From NCBI RefSeq assembly GCF_904848625.1, contig NZ_CAJHCP010000001.1, positions 620,001 through 684,000 on the forward strand: a stretch of DNA of 64,000 nt, given 5' to 3'. Below are positions 43,997-53,516 of the stretch, one piece after another. Source of the DNA: Paraburkholderia metrosideri. GTDB taxonomy: Bacteria > Pseudomonadota > Gammaproteobacteria > Burkholderiales > Burkholderiaceae. The first letter of the stretch is position 1. Every line of letters begins with the position of its first letter. Made by a program: the position numbers and the translations under genes. Below the pieces are notes generated by a model, which worked only from the letters and a program-made list of their open reading frames with translations, did not search any database and had not been told where the DNA came from.

Positions 43997-45364
43997 TCAC
44001 GGTCTGACGGGCGCCCCCACGTCGTCGTGCTGCGCCTTCAACCCCGATACCGTAACGCACAAACCCGGCCGGCCGACGTTATTGCGCAGCAAAACGTCGA
44101 GCTGATGCCGCCCCGCTATGCGCGACACAATCGCGAGACCAAGCCCGCTGCCGTCTCCCTGCGCGTTCTCGCCGCGATAAAACCGGTCGAAAACCCGGTC
44201 GAGTTCGGCCTCCCCAATGCCCGAGCCGCTATCGACCACCGCCAGCCCGACGCCCCCGCCCTCCATGCGCCGGAGGATCACATCGACACGGCCGCCCCGA
44301 GGCGTGTGGCGAATCGCGTTGTTGACCAGATTCGCCAGCAGGACGTTCATGCCGTGCGGCTCGGCCAGCACCGTGTACGCGTCGTCAGCCGTTTGGGCGC
44401 CCTCACATTCGAGACCGAGGTCGATCTCCTTCGCCTCCGCCAGCAGCGAAAAATCGCCGACGACCTGCTCGCCGATCCGGCGCAGGCTGACCGGCGTCAT
44501 CGACGTCACCAGGTGCGCGTCTTCGCGCGCCAGTGTCAGGAGTTGCTGTACCAGATGGATGATCCGGTTGACGCGCCCTTCGACACGCTCGAGTGCCTGC
44601 CCCTCGCCCTTTAACGAGCCGTCACGCGAGGCCGCCTGGAGTTGCAACTTCAGCGCGGCAAGCGGAGAACGCAATTCATGCGCGGCATCCGCGATAAACG
44701 TGCGCTGCGCCTGCGACGCCGTGTGCAGCCGTTGCAACAGATCATTGAGTGCGTCGACCAGCGGCCTGATCTCGACCGGCACCGTGCCGTCCAGACGCAG
44801 CGGCTCCAGCGAATCGATTGAACGGGTTGTCAGCGCGCGCGACAGGCCGCCAATCGGTCCGAGTCCGCGCGCGACCACCAGCAGCACCAGCACGATCGTC
44901 ACCGGCACCAGCAATGCGAGCGGCCAGAGCGTATGCAACGCGAGTTGCATCGCGAGATCCTCGCGCACCGAGACGGGCTGCGCGACCTGCACGTAGCGCC
45001 CTTTCTGTTCGGCCGCGAACGTGCGCCAGTGATGGCGGCCACGTTCCACCGTGCTGAACCCCGGCGGCTGACGCGCGAACACCGGCTCCTGGCTCGAGTG
45101 ATAAATGAGTGCGCCGTCGCCGTTCCAGATCTGGATGACGATGCGGTCGTCGGCCAGATCGCCGAGATCCGGATCGTGATGCTCGCCGTTGCCGATGCCT
45201 GTCAGGTTCGACGGTAACGACAGCGCGACGGTACGCAGTTCGTAATCGAAAAGCTCGCTGGCTTCGTGTCGCGCCGTATGAAAGATGCCGTAACCGGCGA
45301 CGCCCGACGCCGCTGCCATGCCGAAAATCAGCCAGCCCAGCAGCCAGCGGCGAATCGACGTCAT
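43997..45364 (-). CDS. Two-component sensor histidine kinase (QseC-like)
   Basis: 455 residues: N-terminal membrane segment (about 8-28), a periplasmic sensor region (about 29-145), a second membrane segment (LWPLALLVPVTIVLVLLVVA), HAMP, the phosphoacceptor region DAAHELRSPLAALKLQL and the ATPase domain with NLVNNAIRHTPRGG, DSGSGI and GSGLGLAIVSRI. All core motifs are intact. The ATG at 45364 overlaps the stop of the response-regulator gene (ATGA), so they are coupled. The signal is unknown; the QseC/PmrB branch often senses cationic peptides, metal or pH. Confidence 0.92.
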   Translation of the reverse strand: MTSIRRWLLGWLIFGMAAASGVAGYGIFHTARHEASELFDYELRTVALSLPSNLTGIGNGEHHDPDLGDLADDRIVIQIWNGDGALIYHSSQEPVFARQPPGFSTVERGRHHWRTFAAEQKGRYVQVAQPVSVREDLAMQLALHTLWPLALLVPVTIVLVLLVVARGLGPIGGLSRALTTRSIDSLEPLRLDGTVPVEIRPLVDALNDLLQRLHTASQAQRTFIADAAHELRSPLAALKLQLQAASRDGSLKGEGQALERVEGRVNRIIHLVQQLLTLAREDAHLVTSMTPVSLRRIGEQVVGDFSLLAEAKEIDLGLECEGAQTADDAYTVLAEPHGMNVLLANLVNNAIRHTPRGGRVDVILRRMEGGGVGLAVVDSGSGIGEAELDRVFDRFYRGENAQGDGSGLGLAIVSRIAGRHQLDVLLRNNVGRPGLCVTVSGLKAQHDDVGAPVRP

Positions 45365-46023
45365 CCACACCTCTTCAGGCGATAGCCCACGCCGCGCACG
45401 GTCACGACCTGCTCCGCACCGATCTTGCGACGCAAGCTGTGCACATGCACTTCGATCGTGTTGCTGCCGACTTCCTCGCCCCAGCCATATAGCTTCTCTT
45501 CGAGTTCGGCCTTCGTGAAGACCCGCGTAGGCTGTTCGATCAGCGCCTGCAGCAACGCGAACTCGCGTGGCACGAGCGGCAGTGCCGCGCCGTTCAGCGT
45601 GACTTCGTGCGCGGCAGGATCGAGCGTGAGCTCAGCGTGTGTGTACACCGGCTGTTTCTGTCCGGTGCGCCGCCTCGACAGCGCGCGCACGCGTGCGGCC
45701 AGTTCGTCGAGGTCGAAGGGTTTGATCAGATAGTCGTCTGCGCCAGCGTCGAGGCCGCGAATCCGCTCGTCTACCGCGTCCCGCGCGGTCAGGATGATGA
45801 CCGGCGCGTCACCGCCGTTTTTGCGGTAGGCATTGAGAACCTCGATACCGTCTTTCTTCGGCAGACCGAGATCGAGCAGTACGAGGTCGTACACACCGTT
45901 TCCCAGCGACAACTCCGCCGCACGACCGTCTTCGGCCCAATCGATCGCATAGCCGGCGCGGCGCATCGCACCGAGCACCGTCTCGGCAATCATGTCGTCG
46001 TCTTCAACCAGTAGTAGACGCAT
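45361..46023 (-). CDS. OmpR-family response regulator (QseB/PmrA-like), system 1
   Basis: 220 residues: receiver domain with acidic pocket D8-D9 and phospho-acceptor D51 (LLDLGLP), Lys in YLIKPFD, and a winged-helix DNA-binding domain with LEEKLYGWGEEVGSNTIEVH typical of the QseB/PmrA/TctD branch. GAGGAGAGG precedes the ATG at 46023. A GTTAAG-GAAAC-GTTAAG box lies 46 bp upstream (46069-46085), so autoregulation is likely. Confidence 0.93.
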   Translation of the reverse strand: MRLLLVEDDDMIAETVLGAMRRAGYAIDWAEDGRAAELSLGNGVYDLVLLDLGLPKKDGIEVLNAYRKNGGDAPVIILTARDAVDERIRGLDAGADDYLIKPFDLDELAARVRALSRRRTGQKQPVYTHAELTLDPAAHEVTLNGAALPLVPREFALLQALIEQPTRVFTKAELEEKLYGWGEEVGSNTIEVHVHSLRRKIGAEQVVTVRGVGYRLKRCG

Positions 46024-46068
46024 GGCCCTCTCCTCTATCCAGTTGGCCCGCATTGTCGTGTGAGCGAG

Positions 46069-46085
46069 CTTAACGTTTCCTTAAC
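46069..46085 (-). promoter_or_regulatory. PmrA/QseB-like box (site A)
   Basis: On the minus strand GTTAAG-GAAAC-GTTAAG, 46 bp before response regulator 1. It has the same 5-nt GAAAC spacer as the boxes at 47540, 53625 and 8598. Confidence 0.65.
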
Positions 46086-46141
46086 ACCTGCGGCGAATCA
46101 TCCGCGATAACAGCACGCGGATAAAATCATTTTCGCTGCCG

Positions 46142-46847
46142 GCACGAGGCATCGGCCGGCGTCAATATCACCATGCTGCCCATCCATTCAGAGCAACGAA
46201 ATTGACGTTAAGTGATTCCGCGACAGCGGCTACACCCACGGCCATATCAAGCGCGATCCGTGCGTCGCTGCGATCGCGCAACCCGTGCGGGCTTTCGGAA
46301 GCGCCTGTTGCCGGGCGGCGTGTACTACGAGCTAGGCGGCTTGTACCAGCAACAGCAGATCGCATTCAAAGGCTTGCTAACCGTGTTCGGCGCGGCGATT
46401 GCTCTCGTATTCGGCTTGTTGCTGTTTCTATACGAACGCTTTCGCGTCGCGCTGGCGGTAATGGCCATGCCACTGCTCGCAGCGGGCGCCGTATTCATCG
46501 GTTTATGGATGACCGGCATTGAACGGAATATCTTCGCGATGATGGGCATGACGATGATTATCGGTATCGTCACCGAAGTCGCGATCTTCTGCGTGTCGGA
46601 GTTGCAGGCGCTGGTGCGGGACGACGAGATGCCGTTCGAAGAGGCGCTGTTGAGCGCGGGCCGCAATCGTCTGCGCCCTATCGCGATGACGACGATCGCC
46701 GCCATTCTGGCGTTATTGCCGCTGGCATTCGCGCTTGGACAAGGTTCGGCGATGCAGCAGCCGCTGGCGATTGCGATCATCTCGGGGTTGATCGTTCAGT
46801 TGCCGCTGGTGCTGGTGCTGGTGCTGCCGGTGTTGCTAAGTTGCTGA
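46142..46847 (+). pseudogene. Remnant of an RND efflux permease gene (C-terminal part)
   Basis: From about 46315 the frame reads as the C-terminal membrane domain of an RND efflux pump (LLPGGVYYELGGLYQQQQIAFKGL, then MTGIERNIFAMMGMTMIIG and RNRLRPIAMTTIAAILALLPLAF), ending at 46847. Intact pumps have over 1000 residues; only about 180 remain. Upstream, 46182-46211 in the same frame still resembles the pump (IHSEQRN) but carries stops at 46203 and 46209, and a neighbouring frame (RDSGYTHGHIKRD) shows frameshifting. I call it a truncated, frameshifted pseudogene. It lies between two two-component systems, so an earlier pump operon may have been lost here. Confidence 0.8.
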
Positions 46848-47001
46848 TGAAGAAGCAGGCTATCTAAAGCAGGTTCCGTTCGTCTCACCTGCGCAGACGA
46901 ACGTGAAGTTTGCGACCGGTACGCGATGGTATGGAGAAGAGAAGAAGAATGCGCCCGTCGGTAGGAGCCCTGGCGGTGCGCGTCGCGATTGCCCGCTTCC
47001 G

Positions 47002-47358
47002 TCAATGCCCGGCCAGCACGAACGGCTTACCCGACAGCCGCAAATGAAGAACGACCAGCCAGCGCCGCGGACAATCCGCTTCCACCGCGAATTCAACCGG
47101 CCACGCGGACCGGTTGACCGGCATTGCGTGATGTTTTTCGATAGCGGATTCAAACGCAGCCTGCGCGAATTCGCGCGCGACGATCACGCCGCCCACGATC
47201 ACCGCCATCGCAAACAACCTGAACGATGCCGAGCTGAAGAACGCCTGGGTGACCGGCAATACCAGCAACGCGACGCAGACCAGCGCCTCGGCGCCCGCGG
47301 CAGTGAGCGAGGCGACCAGCAGATGAGCTCGCAGCATGTCGACGGTGACTGTTTTCAT
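47002..47358 (-). CDS. Small putative membrane protein
   Basis: 118 residues with two likely membrane segments (LLVASLTAAGAEALVCVALLVLP and LFAMAVIVGGVIVAREFAQAAF) and a basic, Trp/His-containing tail. I do not recognise a family. The ATG at 47358 gives an acceptable N-terminus (MKTVTVDMLRAH) but the ribosome-binding site is weak. It is isolated between the RND remnant and response regulator 2. Confidence 0.5.
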   Translation of the reverse strand: MKTVTVDMLRAHLLVASLTAAGAEALVCVALLVLPVTQAFFSSASFRLFAMAVIVGGVIVAREFAQAAFESAIEKHHAMPVNRSAWPVEFAVEADCPRRWLVVLHLRLSGKPFVLAGH

Positions 47359-47669
47359 GACGTAGTCTCGCGACCTGACGGGATGCAACGCGCGCTTCTG
47401 CAACGCGTTTCACCGATGAATTTCATTCCATCGATGTGCTTACAGATACGCCGCGACAACCTGACAAAACACCTGCTTTCATCGGCTCGTCAAGGCCATG
47501 CGACTGTGGTCTGTCGAGTGGCGATAGTATCGATTCAAGCTGAAGGAAACCTTAAGCATTGGCGTGATAAAACGCTGATTGAACAGTACGGTTCAACTTC
47601 GACTGCACCAGACGGAACTTGCATAAAAGCGCCCACCGTTGTGCAATAAACATCAAAACGGAATTCCCC
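47359..47669. other. 311-bp regulatory region before response regulator 2
   Basis: Divergent gap holding the PmrA-like box at 47540-47556 and an AT-richer stretch (GTGATAAAAC, about 47564-47573) that could be a -10 element for the response-regulator gene. No coding-like frame. Confidence 0.5.
47540..47556 (+). promoter_or_regulatory. PmrA/QseB-like box (site B)
   Basis: CTGAAG-GAAAC-CTTAAG, 114 bp upstream of the ATG of response regulator 2. Two half-sites at an 11-bp period with the invariant GAAAC spacer. Confidence 0.65.
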
Positions 47670-48329
47670 ATGCGCGTACTTCTCGTAGAAGACGACGACC
47701 TGATCGGCTACGGTGTCGAAGCAGGTCTGCGTCAAGCCGGCTTCACCGTCGACTGGACCCGTGACGGCCACAAGGCCGGACTCGCGCTCGACACCACGGC
47801 TTACGCTCTGGTCATTCTCGACCTCGGTCTGCCCCGCGTGTCGGGCATGGCACTGCTCAGACGTTTGCGCGATGCCGGCAAGGACGTGCCGGTGCTCGTG
47901 CTGACCGCGAGAGGCACGGTGGTCGACCGGGTCGGCGGACTCGAAGCCGGCGCTGACGACTACCTCGGCAAGCCCTTCGATCTGACCGAACTGATCGCAC
48001 GTTGCCGCGCGCTGCTGCGTCGCGCGCAGGGCCGCAGCATCGAGCTGATCCGCTATCAGGATCTGACCGTCAATCCGGCTGCGCAGACGGTCGACGTGTC
48101 CGGTACGCGCGTGCCGCTCACGTCGCGCGAATGGGCGATCCTGATGCAGTTGCTGACCCATCAGGGGATTCCGCAGTCGCGCTCGCAGCTCGAAGAAAGC
48201 CTGTATGGCTGGCAGGAAGAAATCGAAAGCAATGCTATCGAGGTCCATATCTCCAACCTGCGTAAAAAACTCGGTGCGGCCTTGATCAAAACGGTGCGCA
48301 ATATCGGCTACGTCGTGGAGAAAATGTAA
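47670..48329 (+). CDS. OmpR-family response regulator (PmrA-like), system 2
   Basis: 219 residues: receiver with D8-D9 and phospho-acceptor D51 (ILDLGLP), Lys in YLGKPFD, and a winged helix with LEESLYGWQEEIESNAIEVH, the PmrA/QseB type. The ATG at 47670 is used because the longer frame upstream has no family match. The kinase gene begins on the last base of its stop codon (TAATG). A CTTAAG-type box upstream suggests autoregulation. Confidence 0.93.
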   Translation: MRVLLVEDDDLIGYGVEAGLRQAGFTVDWTRDGHKAGLALDTTAYALVILDLGLPRVSGMALLRRLRDAGKDVPVLVLTARGTVVDRVGGLEAGADDYLGKPFDLTELIARCRALLRRAQGRSIELIRYQDLTVNPAAQTVDVSGTRVPLTSREWAILMQLLTHQGIPQSRSQLEESLYGWQEEIESNAIEVHISNLRKKLGAALIKTVRNIGYVVEKM

Positions 48330-49729
48330 TGGGCGCGTCGATCCGCCGGCGCCTCGTGTTGCTGGTACTCGCCAGCATCGTGCTGTGCTGGGGTATTGCG
48401 TTGACCTCGAGCTATCGTCAGGCCACGCACGAACTCGGCGAATGGGAAGATGCACGCCTCGCCGAACTCGCTCAGATTCTCGCGTTGCTCGACCAGCGCA
48501 ATCTGACCACGCTCGCGAATGCGCGCATCGACGTGCGTGAAGAAGAACAAGGCGGCGAACCCGGCGCCAACGATCTCGATGACGACGACGCGCTGCCGCG
48601 CGACGCGCTTTTCCAGGTGCGCAATGCCAACGGCGAGGTGCTGGCAGGCAGTCCGCCATTGCATGCGCTGAACGCGTGGAGTCTGCCGGTTCCGCCAGTG
48701 AGCGGCGCGCAGGACATCATGCTTGGTGGCCAGATGTATCACTCGTTCACGTTGCGCGACACAGCGCTCGGTCATACCGTACGCGTGTTCGAACCCGCCA
48801 ATACGCGCAGCGACCTGGTGAGCGGTGTCGCGAGCCGGATTGCCCGGCCCACGCTGATTGCGTTACCGTTGCTCGCGGTGCTGGTGTGGTTCAGCATCGG
48901 CTGGAGCCTCGCGCCGCTGAAGGTGCTGTCCGACGCCATCGGCTCACGCGATATTCATCGGATGGAGCCTGTCGACATTGGCCGCGCGCCCATTGAAGTA
49001 CGGCCGCTCGTCGACGCAATCAATCTGATGCTGTCGCGTCTGCTGAACGCGCTGGAACGCGAACGCGCGTTCACCGCCGACGCCGCGCATGAACTGAAGA
49101 CGCCGCTCGCCGCCATCAAGGTCCAGGCGCAGGTCGCGCTTGCGGAACCGGACACCGCGTTGCAGCGGCTCGCCATGCAGCGTGTGGTGCAAGGCGTGGA
49201 TCGCAGCGCGCGGCTCGCGGAACAATTGCTGCTGCTCGCGCGTTTGGATGTGCAGGAGAAATTGTCGGCTGTGCCGCTCAAGCCTGCGTTAGTGGCGAAG
49301 AACGCGCTGCTCGCCAATCAGCGCAATGCGCAGCAGAAAAACATCAGCGTGATGCTGATGGGCGACCTGCGCGCCGAAATCAATGCGGAGCCGGTGCTGA
49401 TCGGCATTCTTCTCGACAATCTGCTCGATAACGCCATCAAGTATGGGCGCGCGGGCGGCAGTGTCGAGGTCGCGATCCAGCATACGGACGACCGCGTGCA
49501 GGTCACCGTGCGCGATGACGGTCCAGGTGTTGCGCCCGACGATCTCGCCCGTCTGACCAATCGCTTTTTTCGCGCGACGGGCAATCAGGCCACCGGCAGT
49601 GGTCTGGGGCTGTCGATCGTCTCGCGTATTGCGGAGCATTTTGGCGCGAGCCTGCGTTTGGGAACCGGGATTGGCGATCGGGGTCTGGCGGTTGAAGTGA
49701 CATTTCCGGCGTATGCACAGGCGCAATAA
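48329..49729 (+). CDS. Two-component sensor histidine kinase, system 2
   Basis: 466 residues. Membrane segment 1 (LVLLVLASIVLCWGIALTSS), a periplasmic domain of about 135 residues containing an acidic loop (about 71-85, NDLDDDDALPRD), membrane segment 2 (PTLIALPLLAVLVWFSIGWSL), HAMP, phosphoacceptor segment DAAHELKTPLAAIKVQ, and ATPase motifs NLLDNAIKYGRAGG, DDGPGV and GSGLGLSIVSRI. The acidic loop could bind metal ions or cationic peptides, as in PhoQ/PmrB-type sensors (inference). It is coupled to the response-regulator gene upstream. Confidence 0.92.
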   Translation: MGASIRRRLVLLVLASIVLCWGIALTSSYRQATHELGEWEDARLAELAQILALLDQRNLTTLANARIDVREEEQGGEPGANDLDDDDALPRDALFQVRNANGEVLAGSPPLHALNAWSLPVPPVSGAQDIMLGGQMYHSFTLRDTALGHTVRVFEPANTRSDLVSGVASRIARPTLIALPLLAVLVWFSIGWSLAPLKVLSDAIGSRDIHRMEPVDIGRAPIEVRPLVDAINLMLSRLLNALERERAFTADAAHELKTPLAAIKVQAQVALAEPDTALQRLAMQRVVQGVDRSARLAEQLLLLARLDVQEKLSAVPLKPALVAKNALLANQRNAQQKNISVMLMGDLRAEINAEPVLIGILLDNLLDNAIKYGRAGGSVEVAIQHTDDRVQVTVRDDGPGVAPDDLARLTNRFFRATGNQATGSGLGLSIVSRIAEHFGASLRLGTGIGDRGLAVEVTFPAYAQAQ

Positions 49730-49794
49730 CCGGGTTGAACGCTACGCACTGACTGCCACCGCTTGTCGCGTATGCCGTGCGCGCCCGGCATTTT

Positions 49795-50817
49795 TCAGTG
49801 CCGATGCGTGTCGCCGGCCACCACGCGCCCGTCTCTCTGCCCCCCTGCAGGTGCACGGTTCGACGACTCGAAGAACTGCCATGCAACGAGCCCCGGCACG
49901 AACATCAGCAGATCGCGAATGCGCCGCGCGCCCGCCAGCGCGAGACAGGTTGGCGCGTCGAGTCCGAGCGCGCCACCAATCAGGATAAAGCCGCCTTCCT
50001 GAACGCCGAGACCGCCCGGCACGAAGAAGGCCGCGCTGCTGATGGCCTGGATCAGCGATTCGATTACCACCGCTTCGACGAGCGTCACAGGTGCGCCGAG
50101 AAAATACAGCGCGAGCCAGATTTCCAGCGACGTCAGAAAACTTTGCAGAGGCTGCCAGAAGAACAGATAGCGCAGTACCACTGCACGACGGCGCCAGATC
50201 AGCCTGATCGCCTGATCGATCTGCGCCGACTGCCCGACGAGCGCTGCGAGCTTGCCGCTCGTCATCCGGTTGAGCACGCGCGTGATGCGTTCGAACGGAC
50301 TCGCGTGCTGCACGAGTGCGAACAGCACCAGCAATGGCGTCAGCACCACCACGCCCCATGCGAGTTGCCCGGCCAGTCGCAACGTGTCGGACTGCGCATG
50401 AGCAAACAGAAAGCCGATGCCCACCATCGTGAACAGCAACTGGCTGATCACGGTGAGTTGCATGTCGACGACGATACTGCCCACCGCCGTCGACGGCTTC
50501 ACGCCCCAGCGCCGGAGCATCCGGAACGACACCACTTCGCCGCCAATCCGCGCGACCGGCAGCATGCTGTTGACCGACTCGCGCACCCACACCAGATGCA
50601 GCATCCTGCCGACGCCGGGCCGGTTCGCGCCGCGAATCAGCGAACGCCAGTCGAAGGCGTTGGCGAGCATCGGCAACACGTGAACGAGAGCGGCCAGCAC
50701 GAGGCCCGCGCCAGCGGCGCGCAGTGCGCCGAGTACCGCGCCGGGATTGCTCTGCCACACCAGCCACAGCGATAACAGCAGACCGGCAAGCGCGGCGAAG
50801 CGGCCAAGATGTTTCAT
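49795..50817 (-). CDS. HpnL-like lysylphosphatidylglycerol-synthase-type membrane protein
   Basis: 340 residues with about 8 membrane segments of the UPF0104/LPG-synthase-TM family (LAALVHVLPMLANAFDWRSLIR, SMLPVARIGGEVVSFRMLRRWG, AFFVPGGLGVQEGGFILIGG). No synthase domain is attached. In hopanoid producers this type is named HpnL and lies next to hpnI/hpnJ; the role may be export or arrangement of modified hopanoids. The ATG at 50817 is preferred to a GTG three bases earlier. 105 bp separate it from hpnI. Confidence 0.85.
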   Translation of the reverse strand: MKHLGRFAALAGLLLSLWLVWQSNPGAVLGALRAAGAGLVLAALVHVLPMLANAFDWRSLIRGANRPGVGRMLHLVWVRESVNSMLPVARIGGEVVSFRMLRRWGVKPSTAVGSIVVDMQLTVISQLLFTMVGIGFLFAHAQSDTLRLAGQLAWGVVVLTPLLVLFALVQHASPFERITRVLNRMTSGKLAALVGQSAQIDQAIRLIWRRRAVVLRYLFFWQPLQSFLTSLEIWLALYFLGAPVTLVEAVVIESLIQAISSAAFFVPGGLGVQEGGFILIGGALGLDAPTCLALAGARRIRDLLMFVPGLVAWQFFESSNRAPAGGQRDGRVVAGDTHRH

Positions 50818-50922
50818 CACGCCGACACCTCGCGCGCGTGATGCATTGCGATTGCCGCTACCGTCGCTGCGGAAAGCGGTCTTTCAGAAAACCCACCCGT
50901 CATTGCCGATCCAGCCTGCCAT

Positions 50923-52098
50923 TCATATCTGTTCCACCTGTTCTTCCTGCGTCGCTGAAAGCAGACCGTCGCCATCCACCTTGAAACTGAAGCCTCGCCA
51001 GATCACGCGTGACGACCAGAAGCTCGCAACGAAAATTGCAAACGATACGACATCCCACAGCGGCAGCAGCCACAGATCGCGATGCGCTTGCCGCAATGCG
51101 CGGTCGATCAGCAACTTTAGCGTGAGCCGTGCGCACATCGCGGCGAACGCTAGCTGCCACGCCCATATCGCGCCACCCGAAAACGCGACGGCAAGCAGCG
51201 CAAACGCCAATGGATGGATCAACGCCGAGCCGAAATGACCGAGCGGATCGATACGTCGAATCGTGCGGCTCCAGCGCAGTTCATGCGCGATCAGTTGTGT
51301 CGCGCTCGATTCGACACACGCATGCGTGATCGTGAACGGCGGAATCACCACTTTCTCGCCGATCATGCGCACGGCCTCGCCGATGGCATGATCGTCGGCC
51401 AGATGGCGCACGAACGGCATGAAGCCGCCGATCCGGTCGAGCGTGTCGCGCCGCATCGCAACCGTCTGTCCGAAACAGGGACGCGCGAGTCCGAGCGCGA
51501 GGCCGGTCACGACGCTCGGTAGAAACTGATAGTTGGTAGCCTTGGCCGACATCCTCGGCCAGAAGCCTGGATCGGGTTGGCCGCGATACACGCAGGTGAC
51601 GAGACCCACGCCCGGCTTCTGCAATTCGCCGATCACGTTGCGCAGGTAATCGGCAGCGACACTGACGTCGCTGTCGGCGAACACCAGCACGTCGTACTGC
51701 GCACGCGGCAGCATATTGACGATATTGCTGATCTTGCGATTCGGGCCGTAGAGGCGCGCATCAGCAACCACGCTGATATCCGCTTCGGGATATAGCCGCC
51801 GCAGTTCATCGACGGCTTGCAGCGCGGGGTCGGTTGAATCGTGCACCCCAAACAGAAATTGCACGGGACCCGGATAATCCTGCTGACAGAAACTCGCGAG
51901 ATTAGCGAGCAGCGCCCACTCGGTACCATGCAACGGCTTGACGATCGTAACCGCTGGATAGCTCGCCGGCTGCGCCACCGGCCGCCTGAAAAAACGCCCG
52001 ATCAGCACACCGGTCAGCACGGTGTACCCGAGCCCGAAGACCGCGCCCGCTGCGCACGCGTACCCCAGCGTGACGGCGAGCAGGTGCGTGGCGTTCAC
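50923..52098 (-). CDS. hpnI: Hopanoid glycosyltransferase HpnI
   Basis: Adds N-acetylglucosamine to bacteriohopanetetrol. 391 residues, GT21/ceramide-glucosyltransferase type: N-terminal membrane segment (about 8-32), GT-A domain with the DSD metal motif in VLVFADSDVSV, the Q/RxxRW motif as LRWSRTIRR, and C-terminal membrane segments (FALLAVAFSGGAIWAWQLAF and about 345-365). The start overlaps the hpnJ stop (ATGA). The deacetylase gene hpnK, which usually completes the hpnI-hpnK-hpnJ set, is not here. Confidence 0.92.
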   Translation of the reverse strand: MNATHLLAVTLGYACAAGAVFGLGYTVLTGVLIGRFFRRPVAQPASYPAVTIVKPLHGTEWALLANLASFCQQDYPGPVQFLFGVHDSTDPALQAVDELRRLYPEADISVVADARLYGPNRKISNIVNMLPRAQYDVLVFADSDVSVAADYLRNVIGELQKPGVGLVTCVYRGQPDPGFWPRMSAKATNYQFLPSVVTGLALGLARPCFGQTVAMRRDTLDRIGGFMPFVRHLADDHAIGEAVRMIGEKVVIPPFTITHACVESSATQLIAHELRWSRTIRRIDPLGHFGSALIHPLAFALLAVAFSGGAIWAWQLAFAAMCARLTLKLLIDRALRQAHRDLWLLPLWDVVSFAIFVASFWSSRVIWRGFSFKVDGDGLLSATQEEQVEQI

Positions 52099-53516
52099 GC
52101 CTCGTGCGCACGCAGGAAACGGAAGAATTCGACGCCTTCACGCAAGCGCCGCTTCATCATGTCCCAACTCGTCAACATCTCGCGAAGGATTTCCCAGATC
52201 TTCGACGGACGAAAATAGAAACGTTTATAAAAGTTTTCGAGCTGGTGATACATCTCGTCACGCGACAGATCCGGGTAGCCGATCGCCGCCAGTTGCACGC
52301 CTTTCTTGCTGACGAGATTGATGACCTTGTTCTCTTCGAGCCAACCGCTTTCCACCGCCTGTTTATACAGCGTGGTGCCTGGATAAGGCGCGGCGAGCGA
52401 CACCTGGATGGTCAGCGGGTTGATCTCTTTCGCGTACTCGATCGTCTTCCTGATCGTTTCCTGGGTCTCGCCCGGCAGACCAAGAATGAACGTGCCGTGA
52501 ACCTTGATACCGAGGGTGCGGCAGTCTTTCGCAAAGCGCCGCGCGATGTCGGTGCGCAAGCCCTTTTTCACGTTCAGCAGAATCTGGTCGTCGCCCGATT
52601 CATAGCCGACGAGCAGAAGGCGCAGGCCATTCTCCTTCATGATCTTGAGTGTCGCGTAGGGCACGTTCGCCTTCGCGTTGCAGGACCACGTCACTCCCAG
52701 TTTGCCCATGCCGCGCGCGATTTCTTCAGCACGTGGCTTGAAGTCGGTGAACGTGTCGTCGTCGAACATGATCTCCTTGACTTCGGGCATGTTGTCGCGA
52801 ATCCACTTCACTTCTTCCAGCACGTTCTCGACCGAGCGCACCCGGTAGCGATGGCCGCCAACGGTTTGCGGCCACAGGCAGAACGTGCATTTCGAACGGC
52901 AGCCGCGGCCCGTATAAAGCGAGATATACGGGTGCTTCAGATAACCGTTGAAGTAGTTCTTGATAGTCAGATCGCGCTTGTAAATCGGCGCTACAAACGG
53001 CAGCTCGTCCATGTTCTCCAGAATGGGACGCGCTTCGTTATGCTCGATCGAGCCGTCGGCGTTGCGATAGCTCAGGCCTTTGATCTGCGGGAACGGTTTG
53101 CCTTCGGAGACTTCCTTGCACGTGAAGTCGAATTCTTCGCGGCCCACGAAGTCGATGGCGTCGCTCGCGGTCAGCGAATTATGCGGATCGACTGCGACCT
53201 TCGCGCCAACCATGCCGAGTAGCAGCGATGGCTTGCGTTTTTTCAGGTCTTCGGCAAATAAAGCGTCGGTGGGAAAAGATGGCGTGCTGGTGTGAATGAT
53301 TACCAGATCGTATTGCTGTGCGATATCTAGTGTTTCTTCGACGGACAGGCCGTCTGCAGTGGCGTCGAGTACGCGGCTGTCGGCGATGAGTGCGGCGGGC
53401 TGCGCAAGCCATGTGGGATACCAGAACGAGCGCACTTCACGCTTGGCCTGATAGCGCGAACCCGCACCACCGTCGAAGCCGTCATACGACGGCGCCTGCA
53501 AGAACAGAGTTTTCAT
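52095..53516 (-). CDS. hpnJ: Hopanoid radical SAM protein HpnJ
   Basis: 473 residues. N-terminal B12-binding-like domain (about 1-165), then a radical SAM domain with the 4Fe-4S motif CRSKCTFC. In Burkholderia and relatives HpnJ converts the glucosamine of the hopanoid to the cyclitol ether, and loss of hpnJ has been linked to polymyxin sensitivity. The ATG at 53516 gives the family start MKTLFLQAPSYDGFDGGAG. It is first in the hpnJ-hpnI operon. A PmrA/QseB-like box lies 109 bp upstream (53625-53641). Confidence 0.94.
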   Translation of the reverse strand: MKTLFLQAPSYDGFDGGAGSRYQAKREVRSFWYPTWLAQPAALIADSRVLDATADGLSVEETLDIAQQYDLVIIHTSTPSFPTDALFAEDLKKRKPSLLLGMVGAKVAVDPHNSLTASDAIDFVGREEFDFTCKEVSEGKPFPQIKGLSYRNADGSIEHNEARPILENMDELPFVAPIYKRDLTIKNYFNGYLKHPYISLYTGRGCRSKCTFCLWPQTVGGHRYRVRSVENVLEEVKWIRDNMPEVKEIMFDDDTFTDFKPRAEEIARGMGKLGVTWSCNAKANVPYATLKIMKENGLRLLLVGYESGDDQILLNVKKGLRTDIARRFAKDCRTLGIKVHGTFILGLPGETQETIRKTIEYAKEINPLTIQVSLAAPYPGTTLYKQAVESGWLEENKVINLVSKKGVQLAAIGYPDLSRDEMYHQLENFYKRFYFRPSKIWEILREMLTSWDMMKRRLREGVEFFRFLRAHEA

